In this document: positions 25,989-35,009 of the stretch, piece by piece | Position numbering within the stretch: position 1 is the first letter of the stretch | How the letters are laid out: each line of letters opens with the position of its first letter | Source of the DNA: PMNU01 sp035479875 | GTDB taxonomy: Bacteria; Patescibacteriota; Saccharimonadia; Saccharimonadales; UBA4665 | DNA: 64,000 bases | Direction: 5' to 3' | Assembly: GCA_035479875.1 (NCBI GenBank) | Contig: DATIIH010000001.1 | Span: 62,001 to 126,000, forward strand | The notes under the pieces: model-generated | Seen by the model: the letters and a program-made list of their open reading frames with translations, nothing else | Databases searched by the model: none | Told to the model about the DNA's origin: nothing | Position numbers and translations under genes: made by a program

Positions 25989-27248
25989 ATGGCTCCCAAT
26001 CGCAAGCAACCCAAGCGCATTGACGATGTTATGCGCACGCCACAAAATCTGCTGGACTTAAACCGCCAGCTGCCTAACTACGTCTACCAACCAGGCCGAC
26101 CAACGCTCGAAGAAATGATGCGGCCAGACCGCAAAAAACGTCACTTTAGTTGGAAACGCTTCTTTAAATGGAGCTCGCTGACTGTCGGCATTGTTGTACT
26201 GCTCGCCGGTGGCTGGGTGGGCTGGAAAATCCTGCACAACGAGATCAAACTGTTTGGCTGGCGCGGCCTGGTGGGTTTGGTACAAAACGTCAAGCTCAAG
26301 GGAGAGGATAGCGGACACGTCAACATCTTGTTGGCAGGTAACTCAGCCGACGACCCCGGGCACGACGGCGCCAATCTTACCGACTCGATTATGATTGTCA
26401 GCATCGACACCAAGAATAACCGGGCGTTTATGCTAAGCATCCCGCGCGACTTATATGTCAATATACCCAACGTCGGCTACGGTAAGATTAACGAGGTGTT
26501 CGAGGATGGCCAAGTACAACACTTTTCGCAGGCCGGATATGCCAACGGCGGCATGGGCCTGCTCGAAGAAGTCATCAGTGAGAACTTTGGTATCACGCCC
26601 AATTATTATGCACTCGTAGATTACGCAGCCGTACGCGATGCGGTTAACGCTGTAGGCGGCGTTACCGTCAACATCCAAAGCTCCGACTCGCGCGGGTTGT
26701 ACGACCCCAGCCCCGACCTCAGCAATAACTACAAACCGCTGGTTAACTTGCCTAACGGCAATGACGTGCTCAACGGTGTGCAAGCACTCGGCCTGGCCCG
26801 CGCCCGTGGCGACTCCTACGGCTCGTACGGCTACTTGCTGAGCGACTTTACGCGCACCCAAAACCAAAGGCTCATATTATTGGCGCTTAAGTCTAAGGCC
26901 ACTAGTTTGTCGGTGTTATCTAACCCTGTCAAAATCGGTGACCTGTTTGACTCGGTGGGTAGCAACGTGCACACCGACCTCAAACTCGGCGAAGTAAAAC
27001 GGCTGTACTCGCTTATGAAGAATATTAGCAACGCCAACATCAGGTCCGAAGGGCTCAACGACGTTGACGGTGACAGCCTGCTTACTAACTACACTACCGA
27101 TAGCGGCCAGAGCGCTCTGATACCCGCTGACGGGCTCGACGATTACAAGGCTATCCAAGCGTTTATTCAAAAACTACTAGCGCCGCCTACGCCGCCGAGC
27201 GGCACGTCGTCTAGCTCGAGCGGTTCGAACAACAGCTCAAACCAGTAA
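25989..27248 (+). CDS. LytR-CpsA-Psr (LCP) family protein
   Basis: A 419-aa protein: cytosolic basic head, one span (LTVGIVVLLAGGWVGWKIL), and an outer LCP domain with VNILLAGNSADD, LTDSIMIVSID, FMLSIPRDLYVNIP (the conserved Arg-Asp), GKINEVFEDG and GLARARGDSYGSYG. A Ser/Gly tail ends the protein. LCP enzymes transfer undecaprenyl-linked polymers onto peptidoglycan, so it could attach the polymer made by the 6-15 kb operon. The third ATG (25989) is preferred because the first two (25980, 25983) fall in or just beside the TATAAT box (25976-25981). Confidence 0.9.
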   Translation: MAPNRKQPKRIDDVMRTPQNLLDLNRQLPNYVYQPGRPTLEEMMRPDRKKRHFSWKRFFKWSSLTVGIVVLLAGGWVGWKILHNEIKLFGWRGLVGLVQNVKLKGEDSGHVNILLAGNSADDPGHDGANLTDSIMIVSIDTKNNRAFMLSIPRDLYVNIPNVGYGKINEVFEDGQVQHFSQAGYANGGMGLLEEVISENFGITPNYYALVDYAAVRDAVNAVGGVTVNIQSSDSRGLYDPSPDLSNNYKPLVNLPNGNDVLNGVQALGLARARGDSYGSYGYLLSDFTRTQNQRLILLALKSKATSLSVLSNPVKIGDLFDSVGSNVHTDLKLGEVKRLYSLMKNISNANIRSEGLNDVDGDSLLTNYTTDSGQSALIPADGLDDYKAIQAFIQKLLAPPTPPSGTSSSSSGSNNSSNQ

Positions 27249-27256
27249 AGCACCGG

Positions 27257-27889
27257 CTAGGCGAGCGGTGCCACTTTGTCGAGATATTCAGCCGCGGTCT
27301 CTACCAGCGCGTAGTAAGCCTGCGGCTCAATGCCTTCGTGGCGGCCAAAGCCAACATCGGAACCTAGCTCGGTGGCGGCCCACACCAGCCGGAAGGCCAC
27401 CGTGGTTTGCATAAATGTGAGGTCAGGGCAGCGCACTCTGAGCGTCGCCGCAAAAGCTTGGTACACTCGGTCGTTCATTTTGTGAGTTTCTTCGCCTAGT
27501 GGTGGATTCGCACGCACGGTGTACAAAAAATCGAAAGGGCCATAGGTTAGTATATAGTCGACCCATGTATTGGTACAGACTAGGACGACTTCGTGCCAAC
27601 CAAACTCATTGAACAACGGGCGTCGGGCGGCGTCGGCTATCAGTGCGCTAATGTCGTCGATGTATAGTTCGATAATTGCTATCAGCAGGGCGTCCTTATT
27701 GGGGAAGTACCGGTACAGTGAGCCGATCGGAATACCTGCGGCCTGTGCGATGTCGTTCGTGGTAACGCGCACAAAACCGCGCTCTTGCAGCAGTTTCATG
27801 GCAGCACGCAAAATAAGCTGTACGCGTTTCTTACCTCGGTCCTGCATGGGGCGCACACGCACTCCACGGTACTTCTTAGAATTCTGCAT
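27257..27889 (-). CDS. TetR-family transcriptional regulator
   Basis: A 210-aa protein. The N-terminal HTH has VQLILRAAMKLLQERGF, TTNDIAQAAGIPIGSLYRYF and NKDALL; the helical C-terminal part is the ligand-binding/dimer domain. No efflux pump is adjacent. TATGAT (minus strand, 27898-27903) lies eight bases before ATG; AGGAAG in the same gap could also serve as a weak ribosome site. Confidence 0.95.
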   Translation of the reverse strand: MQNSKKYRGVRVRPMQDRGKKRVQLILRAAMKLLQERGFVRVTTNDIAQAAGIPIGSLYRYFPNKDALLIAIIELYIDDISALIADAARRPLFNEFGWHEVVLVCTNTWVDYILTYGPFDFLYTVRANPPLGEETHKMNDRVYQAFAATLRVRCPDLTFMQTTVAFRLVWAATELGSDVGFGRHEGIEPQAYYALVETAAEYLDKVAPLA

Positions 27890-27965
27890 GTCTTCCTATC
27901 ATAGAATATGTACGCAATACGAACAAAAACCTAATTTACAACATCCTTTTGGCGCAATGGTCGAG

Positions 27966-28196
27966 TTACCACGGCCGTACTAAATTCCGCTCCATGCGCT
28001 TGCGTGCCGATCGCCAGTTGCCCATCATGTGCTGCAGACTGAGTCGGCGTTTAAGCGGGCTATTCTCCATACTGGCAGCCACATTAGCAGCGGCGCGAAC
28101 GCCGAGATCTACGAATAACAAATATAAGAACATACCAGCACGCGATTGGCGTGTGTGTTCAGGATTGCGAAGATTAGTGTTTGGCCGTCGTTCCAT
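27966..28196 (-). CDS. Small basic protein with one possible membrane segment, 76 aa
   Basis: Not recognised. A basic N-terminus precedes a moderately hydrophobic segment (AGMFLYLLFVDLGVRAAANV), then an Arg-rich end. A perfect AAGGAGG four bases before ATG overlaps the TAA of the DUF6496 gene, so the two form an operon. The ribosome site is the main evidence that it is real. Confidence 0.55.
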   Translation of the reverse strand: MERRPNTNLRNPEHTRQSRAGMFLYLLFVDLGVRAAANVAASMENSPLKRRLSLQHMMGNWRSARKRMERNLVRPW

Positions 28197-28204
28197 ACGC
28201 CTCC

Positions 28205-28384
28205 TTAGCTTTTAGGTTTTGGTACTTTGCCGCCAGCTCGGCGAGCTTCGCTCAAACCGATAGCTACGGCTTGCTTGCGGCTGGTTACTTTTGCGCCGCT
28301 GCGCCCGCTCTTGAGTTGCCCGCGCTTGTACTCGTGCACGGCGCGTTCTACTTTTGCTTGGGCTTTGGGTCCGTATCGATTCAT
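28205..28384 (-). CDS. DUF6496-like small basic protein, 59 aa
   Basis: The frame encodes MNRYGPKAQAKVERAVHEYK, then RGQLKSG, VTSRKQAVAIGLSEARRAGG and KVPKPKS. The YG-x-KA-x-x-KV ... SGKxVTSRKQAIAIGLSEAR pattern is the signature of a widespread small family usually annotated DUF6496; function unknown, possibly nucleic-acid associated. GGAG lies nine bases before ATG. First gene of a two-gene operon with the 76-aa product. Confidence 0.85.
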   Translation of the reverse strand: MNRYGPKAQAKVERAVHEYKRGQLKSGRSGAKVTSRKQAVAIGLSEARRAGGKVPKPKS

Positions 28385-28462
28385 GGTGGCACTCCTGTTT
28401 ACGGTAGTTACATCTTACCAATCGGGTGTGCGGAGGGCAGTTAGCTATCTCACACGATGTTT

Positions 28463-28492
28463 TTGACAGCCGCGCTACCCGAACCGTACAAT
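28463..28492 (+). promoter_or_regulatory. Consensus promoter of the IMP dehydrogenase gene
   Basis: TTGACA (28463-28468), an 18-bp spacer and TACAAT (28487-28492) end five bases before the ATG at 28498. Transcription should begin at or within one or two bases of the start codon, making this the clearest leaderless example in the window. Confidence 0.8.
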
Positions 28493-28497
28493 AAGGT

Positions 28498-29637
28498 ATG
28501 GTTGATATTCACTCCGCTCTCACGTTCGACGACGTACTACTCAAACCCCGTTATGCGGGGTTTTTACGTTCCGAGATAGACCTCGGCGTCCAACTCACCA
28601 AACGCATTAGACTGCAGGCACCGCTGGTAGCGGCGCCCATGGACACGGTCACTGAAAGCGGGCTGGCCATTGCGCTGGCCGAGGTTGGTGGCATCGGCAT
28701 CATCCACCGCAACTTAACAATTGCCGACCAAACGCGCGAGATCAAAATAGTAAAGGAGCGCGGGCTGTTGGTGGGCGCTGCGGTGGGCTCGACCGACGGT
28801 TACGAGGCGCGGGTTAAGGCGCTCGTTAAGGCCGGAGTCGACGTACTGGTGGTGGATTCAGCGCACGGCCACTCGCTTAAAGTTATTACCGCGCTGCGCT
28901 ACATTAAATCTAACTTTGATGTTGAAGTAATTGCAGGTAACGTTGCTACCGGCGAGGGCGCCAAAGCACTCATTGCGGCCGGGGCCGACGGCCTTCGAGT
29001 TGGCATGGGCCCAGGCGCGATTTGCTCCACGCGGATTATCTCGGGCATGGGCGTGCCACAAATGACCGCCATTATCGACACAGTGCACGTCGCAAACCGA
29101 TACGGCGTGCCAGTGATCGCCGACGGCGGCATCATGTACTCCGGCGACATTACTAAAGCGCTGGCAGCCGGCGCCAGCTGTGTGATGCTCGGCCGCCTGT
29201 TTGCCGCGACTACCGAAGCGCCGGGCGGCGTTACCGAACTACCAGCCGAAAAAGTGCCGGGCCGCTTCCGCCACATTCTGAACGGCTCCAAATCATACGC
29301 CTTTAAGACCTACCGCGGTATGGGTTCGCTGAGCGCCATGGAGCAGGGCATCAAGATCAGTTCAGAAGACGAGTTCCACGGCAAAAACTATCAAAACGAC
29401 GTCTTGATAGCCGAAGGCGTGGAAGGCTTAGTACCATCAAGCGGCACGGTGGCCCAACTCTGCGCCCAACTGCTCGGCGGCGTACAGTCCGGCATGTATT
29501 ACGTTGGCGCTCGGACGGTTCCCGAGCTTTGGGAAACAGCCGAATTTATGCGCATCACTCAGGCATCGCTTACCGAAAGCCACCCGCATGACCTATTCAT
29601 CACCGACGCGGGCGATAACTACCACCAAGCAAGCTAG
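28498..29637 (+). CDS. guaB: IMP dehydrogenase lacking CBS domains
   Basis: A 379-aa TIM-barrel enzyme that oxidises IMP to XMP with NAD in GTP synthesis. FDDVLLKPRYAGF opens it; the active-site loop is GMGPGAICSTR (Cys176), followed by IADGGIMYSGDI and the flap KTYRGMGSLSAM. The usual CBS pair (about 120 residues after the first barrel strands) is absent, which explains the short length. GuaC (GMP reductase) has a similar length, but the overall loops and flap fit IMPDH. Leaderless start fixed by the promoter at 28463-28492. Confidence 0.85.
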   Translation: MVDIHSALTFDDVLLKPRYAGFLRSEIDLGVQLTKRIRLQAPLVAAPMDTVTESGLAIALAEVGGIGIIHRNLTIADQTREIKIVKERGLLVGAAVGSTDGYEARVKALVKAGVDVLVVDSAHGHSLKVITALRYIKSNFDVEVIAGNVATGEGAKALIAAGADGLRVGMGPGAICSTRIISGMGVPQMTAIIDTVHVANRYGVPVIADGGIMYSGDITKALAAGASCVMLGRLFAATTEAPGGVTELPAEKVPGRFRHILNGSKSYAFKTYRGMGSLSAMEQGIKISSEDEFHGKNYQNDVLIAEGVEGLVPSSGTVAQLCAQLLGGVQSGMYYVGARTVPELWETAEFMRITQASLTESHPHDLFITDAGDNYHQAS

Positions 29638-29639
29638 AA

Positions 29640-30602
29640 CTATTTAAGCCGGGTATTGTTATCGAAGCGGATGTGTTTTTGCTGCGTCAGAGACTCTTCG
29701 ATCAAAATACGATTTGTACGGATGAGGTCGGCCACCACACCAAGCGTAAAAGCGATAAACGAGGCGATCATCAACACGCTGCCGGCAAGCAGCGACTGCA
29801 GATGCCTCAGGCCGTTGGTATGATCACTAATAGTCAAGTATAAATAACGGAAGAACGGGATAAGCCCTAGCAAGAACAACAAAATACCCAGCGTCATGAA
29901 TAGCATCAACGGCCGGTACATAACAAATGCGCGAATAATGGCAGCGCCGGATTTGCGCACGTGTTGCCACGAACTTTTGAATAGTCGTGATTCACGGGCC
30001 TTGGGGTTGACGGTGATGGGCACCGTGGCGATCATCAGCCTCTTATGCGAGGCTTGAATGAGTGTCTCCATGGCATAACTAAAATTAGTAACCACGTTAA
30101 GGCGAATAGCCGCCTCGCGGCTATAGGCGCGAAAACCGCTGGGTGCGTCCGGCACCTGAGTACCGGCAGCCAGGTTGAGCACTTTGGTACCGATGCGCTG
30201 CATGAGCTTCTTGCCAGCCGAGAAATCATCAATTTTGCGCGTCTGACGATCGGCGATGACCATATCGGCTTGCCCCGCAACAATTGGCGCTACAAGATCG
30301 GGGATGTATCTACCCGGGTACTGGTTATCGCCGTCGGTGTGCACGATAATGTCGGCGCCAATCTCCAAACTTTTATTCAGCGCGTCACGAAAACCAAACG
30401 CCAAACCCTGAATCTTGGCATGGTATACAAAATGTTTGACACCGAACTTTTTCGCTATGGCTACGGTGTTATCGGTGCAGGCATCGTCGACGACCACAAT
30501 GTCAATGTCGTCTATCCCTTTTATCTTTTTGGGTATTTCTTGCAGTAGCGTGAGGATCGTTTTTTCTTCGTCCAAACACGAGACTTGTACAACTAACTTC
30601 AT
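29640..30602 (-). CDS. Polyprenyl-phosphate glycosyltransferase (GT2) with two C-terminal spans
   Basis: A 320-aa protein: VVQVSCLDEEKTILTLLQEI, DIVVVDDACTDNT, VHTDGDNQYPGRYIPDL (DXD region), PSGFRAYSREAA, then two spans (MLFMTLGILLFLLGLIPFF; SLLAGSVLMIASFIAFTLG). It is like dolichol-phosphate mannose synthases and probably feeds a GT-C enzyme, such as the neighbour at 30667. The ATG at 30602 has GAGAGG eight bases upstream and is preferred over a TTG two codons earlier. Confidence 0.9.
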   Translation of the reverse strand: MKLVVQVSCLDEEKTILTLLQEIPKKIKGIDDIDIVVVDDACTDNTVAIAKKFGVKHFVYHAKIQGLAFGFRDALNKSLEIGADIIVHTDGDNQYPGRYIPDLVAPIVAGQADMVIADRQTRKIDDFSAGKKLMQRIGTKVLNLAAGTQVPDAPSGFRAYSREAAIRLNVVTNFSYAMETLIQASHKRLMIATVPITVNPKARESRLFKSSWQHVRKSGAAIIRAFVMYRPLMLFMTLGILLFLLGLIPFFRYLYLTISDHTNGLRHLQSLLAGSVLMIASFIAFTLGVVADLIRTNRILIEESLTQQKHIRFDNNTRLK

Positions 30603-30666
30603 TATCAAAACCTCTCGTTTGCAACTAGTATAGCGTAGTCACGCTGATATTTCACTGAATAACAGG

Positions 30667-32163
30667 CTAGTAGTTTTTACTCGATTTGAGAATGAACGGG
30701 CTAATCGCACTGCGCGCGGCATTGTTGGCGTCCACCACCGGCTGGTTATTGGGCCAGTACCACGACGGGTCACTGCGCAGGATATAGCTGAACAGGCCAC
30801 CGCCTTGCAAGAAGAGCACTACGGCCACAGTCGCCGCAGCCAATTTAATGCGCGGCAAGTCCTTAAGAGCCACACTCATGCTTCGGCCAACCACCACCGC
30901 GGCCGGCAAAAGAACGGGCAATAGGTAGCGTCCATTAACCGCGACGACTGCGCCCGTTTTTAGGTATTCACGAAAATCTTCCACCCATAACGCAGCCAGG
31001 TACAATCCCACCAGTCCAACCAAGAAGAGCATGGCGCGCTGGCCGCGAAACGCCTGTCGGCCGTAAAACAGCATGGCCATAGAGCCAAACACGCCTATCA
31101 CCACGAATGCAGCCGACGGCAACACCAGAGGTGGATAATTTGTATAGTGATTGGTCGAACCGCTAATCATAAAGAACAGTCGGTAGTGCAGGCCTTGCAG
31201 CCAGTTATAGGTATAGCCGATAGGATTGGGGTCGACGTAGCCTTTGGTTTGAGCATACATGTTATCGCGGGCCCAGGGGCCATAACTTTCGCAGGCGTCA
31301 TCACTCAGCACGGCAGCGCAATCGGGTATCGCCGCGTGGTACGAAAACACATTCACCACATAGCGCTGGGCAAATAAGCCGAATACCACAATAAACGCGG
31401 CTGCCAAACCAATCTTAAGCCTGCCGGAACATGCGCGGTAGCCGGCAACCAGCGCCCTACCAAGCGCCCGACGGCTGCGGCGGAATGCGGCATGCAACTC
31501 CCACACTAGATACAAAAAGACAGCCGCAAAAATCGGCAAAAAGGCATACTTTATGAGACTGCCGAGCAGGCACAGCACCACAAGTACGATGAGCGTTTTA
31601 ACGTTAATGGTCCGGGCACGCAGCTGGTCACGCACAGTCAACGTCAGCAGACCTACGCCGGCTACTACCGGTATGAGCAGGTTATCGTAATTAATCTGGC
31701 CGGCCAAAAGGGGCACAATCGGAATGAGTACAAATAGCGTGAGCGCCACATTACTAAGCGCAGCCGATAAGCCAGCGCGACGCATAAATCTTGCAAATAG
31801 CACCAGCCCGAGGGTACATAGCCCTACATCTATGAGCCGAAGAAAAATGATTTGCACCATCTGGCTGTGTACGAATAAAGCGATTAACCGATACGGAAAA
31901 CTCATAAGGTAGTGGTACAAATACGATGGGTCATGTTGCACCGGGCCAAACACGTTAGCGCTCGCCGGCTGGGAACCCAAAAAAGGCAGTAGGTGGTGGC
32001 TGTATATCTTGATGATGCCGAGGTGAAATTCTTCGTCAAACGCCATTGGATAGAGTGACGAGACTGCCACCCATGCTGCTTCAAACACAAAAAAGCCAAG
32101 TACTATTCTAAAAAATACTCGCGAAGCGAGCAGCTTGCTGCCAGAGCGAGCGAGTGCATCCAT
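30667..32163 (-). CDS. GT-C family membrane glycosyltransferase (ArnT/PMT-like)
   Basis: A 498-aa protein with about 11 spans. The first outer loop carries the acidic pair typical of the superfamily (YPMAFDEEFHLGII), followed by a QHDPSYLYHYLMS segment. It should transfer a polyprenyl-phosphate sugar to a lipid, polymer or protein outside the membrane. It is transcribed with the GT2 gene that could make its donor. TATAAT (minus strand, 32172-32177) eight bases before ATG gives a leaderless start. Confidence 0.75.
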   Translation of the reverse strand: MDALARSGSKLLASRVFFRIVLGFFVFEAAWVAVSSLYPMAFDEEFHLGIIKIYSHHLLPFLGSQPASANVFGPVQHDPSYLYHYLMSFPYRLIALFVHSQMVQIIFLRLIDVGLCTLGLVLFARFMRRAGLSAALSNVALTLFVLIPIVPLLAGQINYDNLLIPVVAGVGLLTLTVRDQLRARTINVKTLIVLVVLCLLGSLIKYAFLPIFAAVFLYLVWELHAAFRRSRRALGRALVAGYRACSGRLKIGLAAAFIVVFGLFAQRYVVNVFSYHAAIPDCAAVLSDDACESYGPWARDNMYAQTKGYVDPNPIGYTYNWLQGLHYRLFFMISGSTNHYTNYPPLVLPSAAFVVIGVFGSMAMLFYGRQAFRGQRAMLFLVGLVGLYLAALWVEDFREYLKTGAVVAVNGRYLLPVLLPAAVVVGRSMSVALKDLPRIKLAAATVAVVLFLQGGGLFSYILRSDPSWYWPNNQPVVDANNAARSAISPFILKSSKNY

Positions 32164-32171
32164 TACCAGTC

Positions 32172-32222
32172 ATTATACATGGCCGAGCTGGAGCCGGCCT
32201 TAAAGGCAGTGCGTGCTATACT
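32172..32222. promoter_or_regulatory. Back-to-back leaderless promoters
   Basis: TATAAT on the minus strand (32172-32177) serves the GT-C gene and TATACT on the plus strand (32217-32222) serves the YbhN-like gene. Each ends 7-8 bases before its ATG, in a 66-bp divergent gap. Confidence 0.65.
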
Positions 32223-32229
32223 CTAAAGC

Positions 32230-33120
32230 ATGAACCGCCGCCTGCGCCTTGTGCTTGCGCCCCTGATCGTGGCGCTCACGCTCGTGGCATTTGGTTATTA
32301 CATTAGCCGGCATCACGACACAGTGCGGATGCTAGGACGCGTGCCACTGCTGACGCTCGTGGAGTTGGTGGGGCTGTATATTGTCTTCTTTTTAACGATG
32401 GTTCTTTTGACCCGCGTCAGTCTGCGCGTGTTCCATACGCGCATAGCGCCGCAAGAAAACATGCTGCTTAACGCGTATTCATCGCTGATTAACTTTTTCG
32501 GTCCGGGGCAAAGCGGACCGATTTTTCGCGGCGCATACCTCAAAAAGCGCCACAACTTACCGGTCAAGCGCTACCTGTTTATAACGCTGCTGAGTTACGC
32601 CTTTTATGCCATGATTAGCGCACTGATGATGTTTGGCGGCACGCGTCCGTGGTGGCAAACGGCCTTGCTACTTGTACTTGTGGGCGGAGCGAGTATCGGC
32701 GTTATTATCTGGTACAAGCAACGGTCAAAAATTGGTCCAGAAATTAGTGTGCATTGGCCGAGTATGGGTTGGATTGCTGTGGCCACTGCGCTCCAGCTGG
32801 GCGTGCAGGCAATTATTTACGCCGTCGAGCTACACAGCCTTGGCGCTCACGCCTCCGCAGGACAAGTTTTGGCCTATACGGGCGTGGCTAACTTTGCATT
32901 ATTTGTAGCGCTCACGCCTGGCGCTATCGGCTTCCGTGAATCATTTTTGTTGTTCAGCACTCGATTGCACCATATCGGCAGTAGCACAATTGTCGCCGCC
33001 AATGTGCTCGACCGCGGCGCATATCTGGTGCTACTCGCACTGCTCGCAGTTGCCGTTGTAACGCTACACGCTAAACGCCAACTCGGCGTAGCCCAACTTG
33101 AAAATATTACGAACAAATAA
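32230..33120 (+). CDS. YbhN/LPG-synthase-TM-like membrane protein (PF03706 type)
   Basis: A 296-aa protein with seven to eight spans and the family landmarks NAYSSLINFFGPGQSGPIFR, YLFITLLSYAF and FVALTPGAIGFRES. This family includes the flippase part of MprF and proteins next to glycosyltransferases; it may move a lipid-linked intermediate. Divergent from the GT-C gene with its own TATACT (32217-32222) seven bases before ATG. Confidence 0.8.
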   Translation: MNRRLRLVLAPLIVALTLVAFGYYISRHHDTVRMLGRVPLLTLVELVGLYIVFFLTMVLLTRVSLRVFHTRIAPQENMLLNAYSSLINFFGPGQSGPIFRGAYLKKRHNLPVKRYLFITLLSYAFYAMISALMMFGGTRPWWQTALLLVLVGGASIGVIIWYKQRSKIGPEISVHWPSMGWIAVATALQLGVQAIIYAVELHSLGAHASAGQVLAYTGVANFALFVALTPGAIGFRESFLLFSTRLHHIGSSTIVAANVLDRGAYLVLLALLAVAVVTLHAKRQLGVAQLENITNK

Positions 33121-33165
33121 TTAGTAAACGCTTATGCCGGCCGAAAGGTCTGGTATGATAAGCGT

Positions 33166-34338
33166 ATGGATTGGCTCGACCTGGGCATTGTTCTGTTTAT
33201 GCTGGTGGCGTTGGTGCGTGGCAGTGAAGTAGGGTTTGTACGCCAGTTCTTCTCAACCGCAGGGATATTCGCCGGGCTCTTTCTAGGCGCCTGGGTTGGT
33301 ATTAAGGCGAGTCACCTCGGCCATACGCCCGACTCTCGCGCCTTAATAACGTTACTTACTACGTTAGCATTCACGCTGCTGCTCATGACTGCCGGTGAGT
33401 ATCTCGGCTGGGCAGTCAAATTTAGATTGAGCCAAACTAAACTCACCGATATTTTAGACCGCGTGGGCGGCTCAGCGCTAGCGCTAATAACGATTTTGGT
33501 TGCAGTGTGGCTGGGCTCGTCTATTTATCGCAGCTTGCCGGACGGCATGTGGGCGAGACAGATTCGCGGCTCGCGTATAGTTTCGGCACTTGATAGCCGA
33601 CTACCCTCAGCGCCGGGTGTACTTACGAGCCTTGGCCACTTGATCGAGCCCAACGGCTTCCCGCAAGTGTTTAATGGCCTAGAGCCAGTGCCGCAAAAGA
33701 ACGCCAAGATACCGGACATCGGCTCGCTCACACCAGCGGTGCGGGCCGATGCCCCATCAATAGTTAAGGTCGAAGGTAGCGGCTGTGGCGGCGTGGTAGA
33801 GGGCTCTGGCTTTGTGGCGGGTACGAATCTCGTCATTACCAACGCCCACGTAGTAGCGGGCGTGCAGAAGCCATTTGTGCTCGACTCAAACGGCGTGCAC
33901 CATGTAAGCGTCGTCTTATTTGACCCTAACCTCGACATTGCCATCCTGCGTACTACATCCTTAGCTGGCGCGCCACTCCGTCTGAACACCGATAATGCAC
34001 CGGGTGGCACGGCAGCGGCGATCGTGGGCTATCCCGCCGGCGGCGACTTTACCGCTGGATCAGCGGTGGTACTGCAAAGCTTTACGGCGATTGGCCGCAA
34101 TATCTACAACCAGGGAAGTACGCAGCGCGAGGTATACTCTCTCAAAGGCGACGTAGAGCAGGGCAACTCTGGTGGTCCGCTTGTAGCAGCCGACGGCTCA
34201 GTTATCGGCGTCATTTTTGCCAAGTCCACTAGTTACGACCAAGTAGGCTACGCCCTTACCATGCAACATGTGGCCGACGAACTGGCTGCCGCTAAGACCC
34301 GTAGTGTGCCCGTGAGCACAGGCACCTGTGCCGAGTGA
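33166..34338 (+). CDS. MarP-like membrane serine protease (CvpA domain plus trypsin-like domain)
   Basis: A 390-aa protein: CvpA-like region with four spans (1-125) and an outer chymotrypsin-fold protease with His228 (VITNAHVV), Asp257 (NLDIAIL) and Ser335 (GDVEQGNSGGP). Cys207 (GSGCGG) and Cys388 (GTCAE at the C-terminus) are 181 residues apart, the spacing I recall for the activating disulfide of mycobacterial MarP (Cys214-Cys395). MarP controls acid and cell-wall stress responses. TATGAT at 33154-33159, six bases before ATG, gives a leaderless start. Confidence 0.85.
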   Translation: MDWLDLGIVLFMLVALVRGSEVGFVRQFFSTAGIFAGLFLGAWVGIKASHLGHTPDSRALITLLTTLAFTLLLMTAGEYLGWAVKFRLSQTKLTDILDRVGGSALALITILVAVWLGSSIYRSLPDGMWARQIRGSRIVSALDSRLPSAPGVLTSLGHLIEPNGFPQVFNGLEPVPQKNAKIPDIGSLTPAVRADAPSIVKVEGSGCGGVVEGSGFVAGTNLVITNAHVVAGVQKPFVLDSNGVHHVSVVLFDPNLDIAILRTTSLAGAPLRLNTDNAPGGTAAAIVGYPAGGDFTAGSAVVLQSFTAIGRNIYNQGSTQREVYSLKGDVEQGNSGGPLVAADGSVIGVIFAKSTSYDQVGYALTMQHVADELAAAKTRSVPVSTGTCAE

Positions 34339-34352
34339 GCTATACTGGGCGC

Positions 34353-34979
34353 ATGAAGCAACCCCAAACAAAGCATAAAACTACTAGATTAGAGCGCTAC
34401 TTGCCGTGGTTGCTTTTGGTGGGCGGCATTATCGGGCTTATATGTTCGCTAGTGATTGCCGTAGACGAATTTAAGCTCCTGCATAATGCATCCTTTAAAC
34501 CGGGGTGCGATCTCAACCCAATCATCAGCTGCGGCTCGGTCATGCAATCTCCGCAAGCACACGCTTTTGGCTTTTCTAACCCCTTTATTGGACTGATGGC
34601 GTTCCCCGTACTCATCACCCTAGGAGCAATGCTTTTAGCCGGCCTTAAGGTCACTAAACGCTGGTTCTGGCTCGGACTGCAAGCCGGTGCGTTGTTCGGC
34701 GTGCTTTTTATCCACTGGCTCTTTTATGAAACCGTGTACCGTATTCATGCGCTGTGCCCGTATTGCATGGTGGTGTGGGCGATAACAATTACGACCTTCT
34801 GGTATGTGACGCTATACAACATCCAAGCCGGCTACATCCCGCTACACGGCAAGTGGGCCGCAGCGGGTCATTTTGTGCAGCGGCATCATCTAGACATTCT
34901 GGTAGTCTGGCTCTTGGCTATCGCACTACTCATCCTTAAGCATTTTTGGTACTACTTTGGCCGTAGTTTCCATCTATAG
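34353..34979 (+). CDS. Vitamin K epoxide reductase (VKOR) family protein
   Basis: A 208-aa protein with four to five spans, the loop cysteines Cys52 and Cys60 (GCDLNPIISCGSVM) and the active CPYC pair (Cys135, Cys138), plus the conserved NPFIGLMAFP. Bacterial VKOR re-oxidises a DsbA-like partner and so drives disulfide formation outside the cell. There is no fused thioredoxin domain and no DsbA in the window. Start 34353 follows TATACT (34341-34346) by six bases; the GTG at 34335 would place the box inside the gene. Its upstream neighbour is a protease with a predicted disulfide. Confidence 0.9.
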   Translation: MKQPQTKHKTTRLERYLPWLLLVGGIIGLICSLVIAVDEFKLLHNASFKPGCDLNPIISCGSVMQSPQAHAFGFSNPFIGLMAFPVLITLGAMLLAGLKVTKRWFWLGLQAGALFGVLFIHWLFYETVYRIHALCPYCMVVWAITITTFWYVTLYNIQAGYIPLHGKWAAAGHFVQRHHLDILVVWLLAIALLILKHFWYYFGRSFHL

Positions 34980-35009
34980 TAGATGCAATAAGTGTTAAGA
35001 TAGGGGCGC

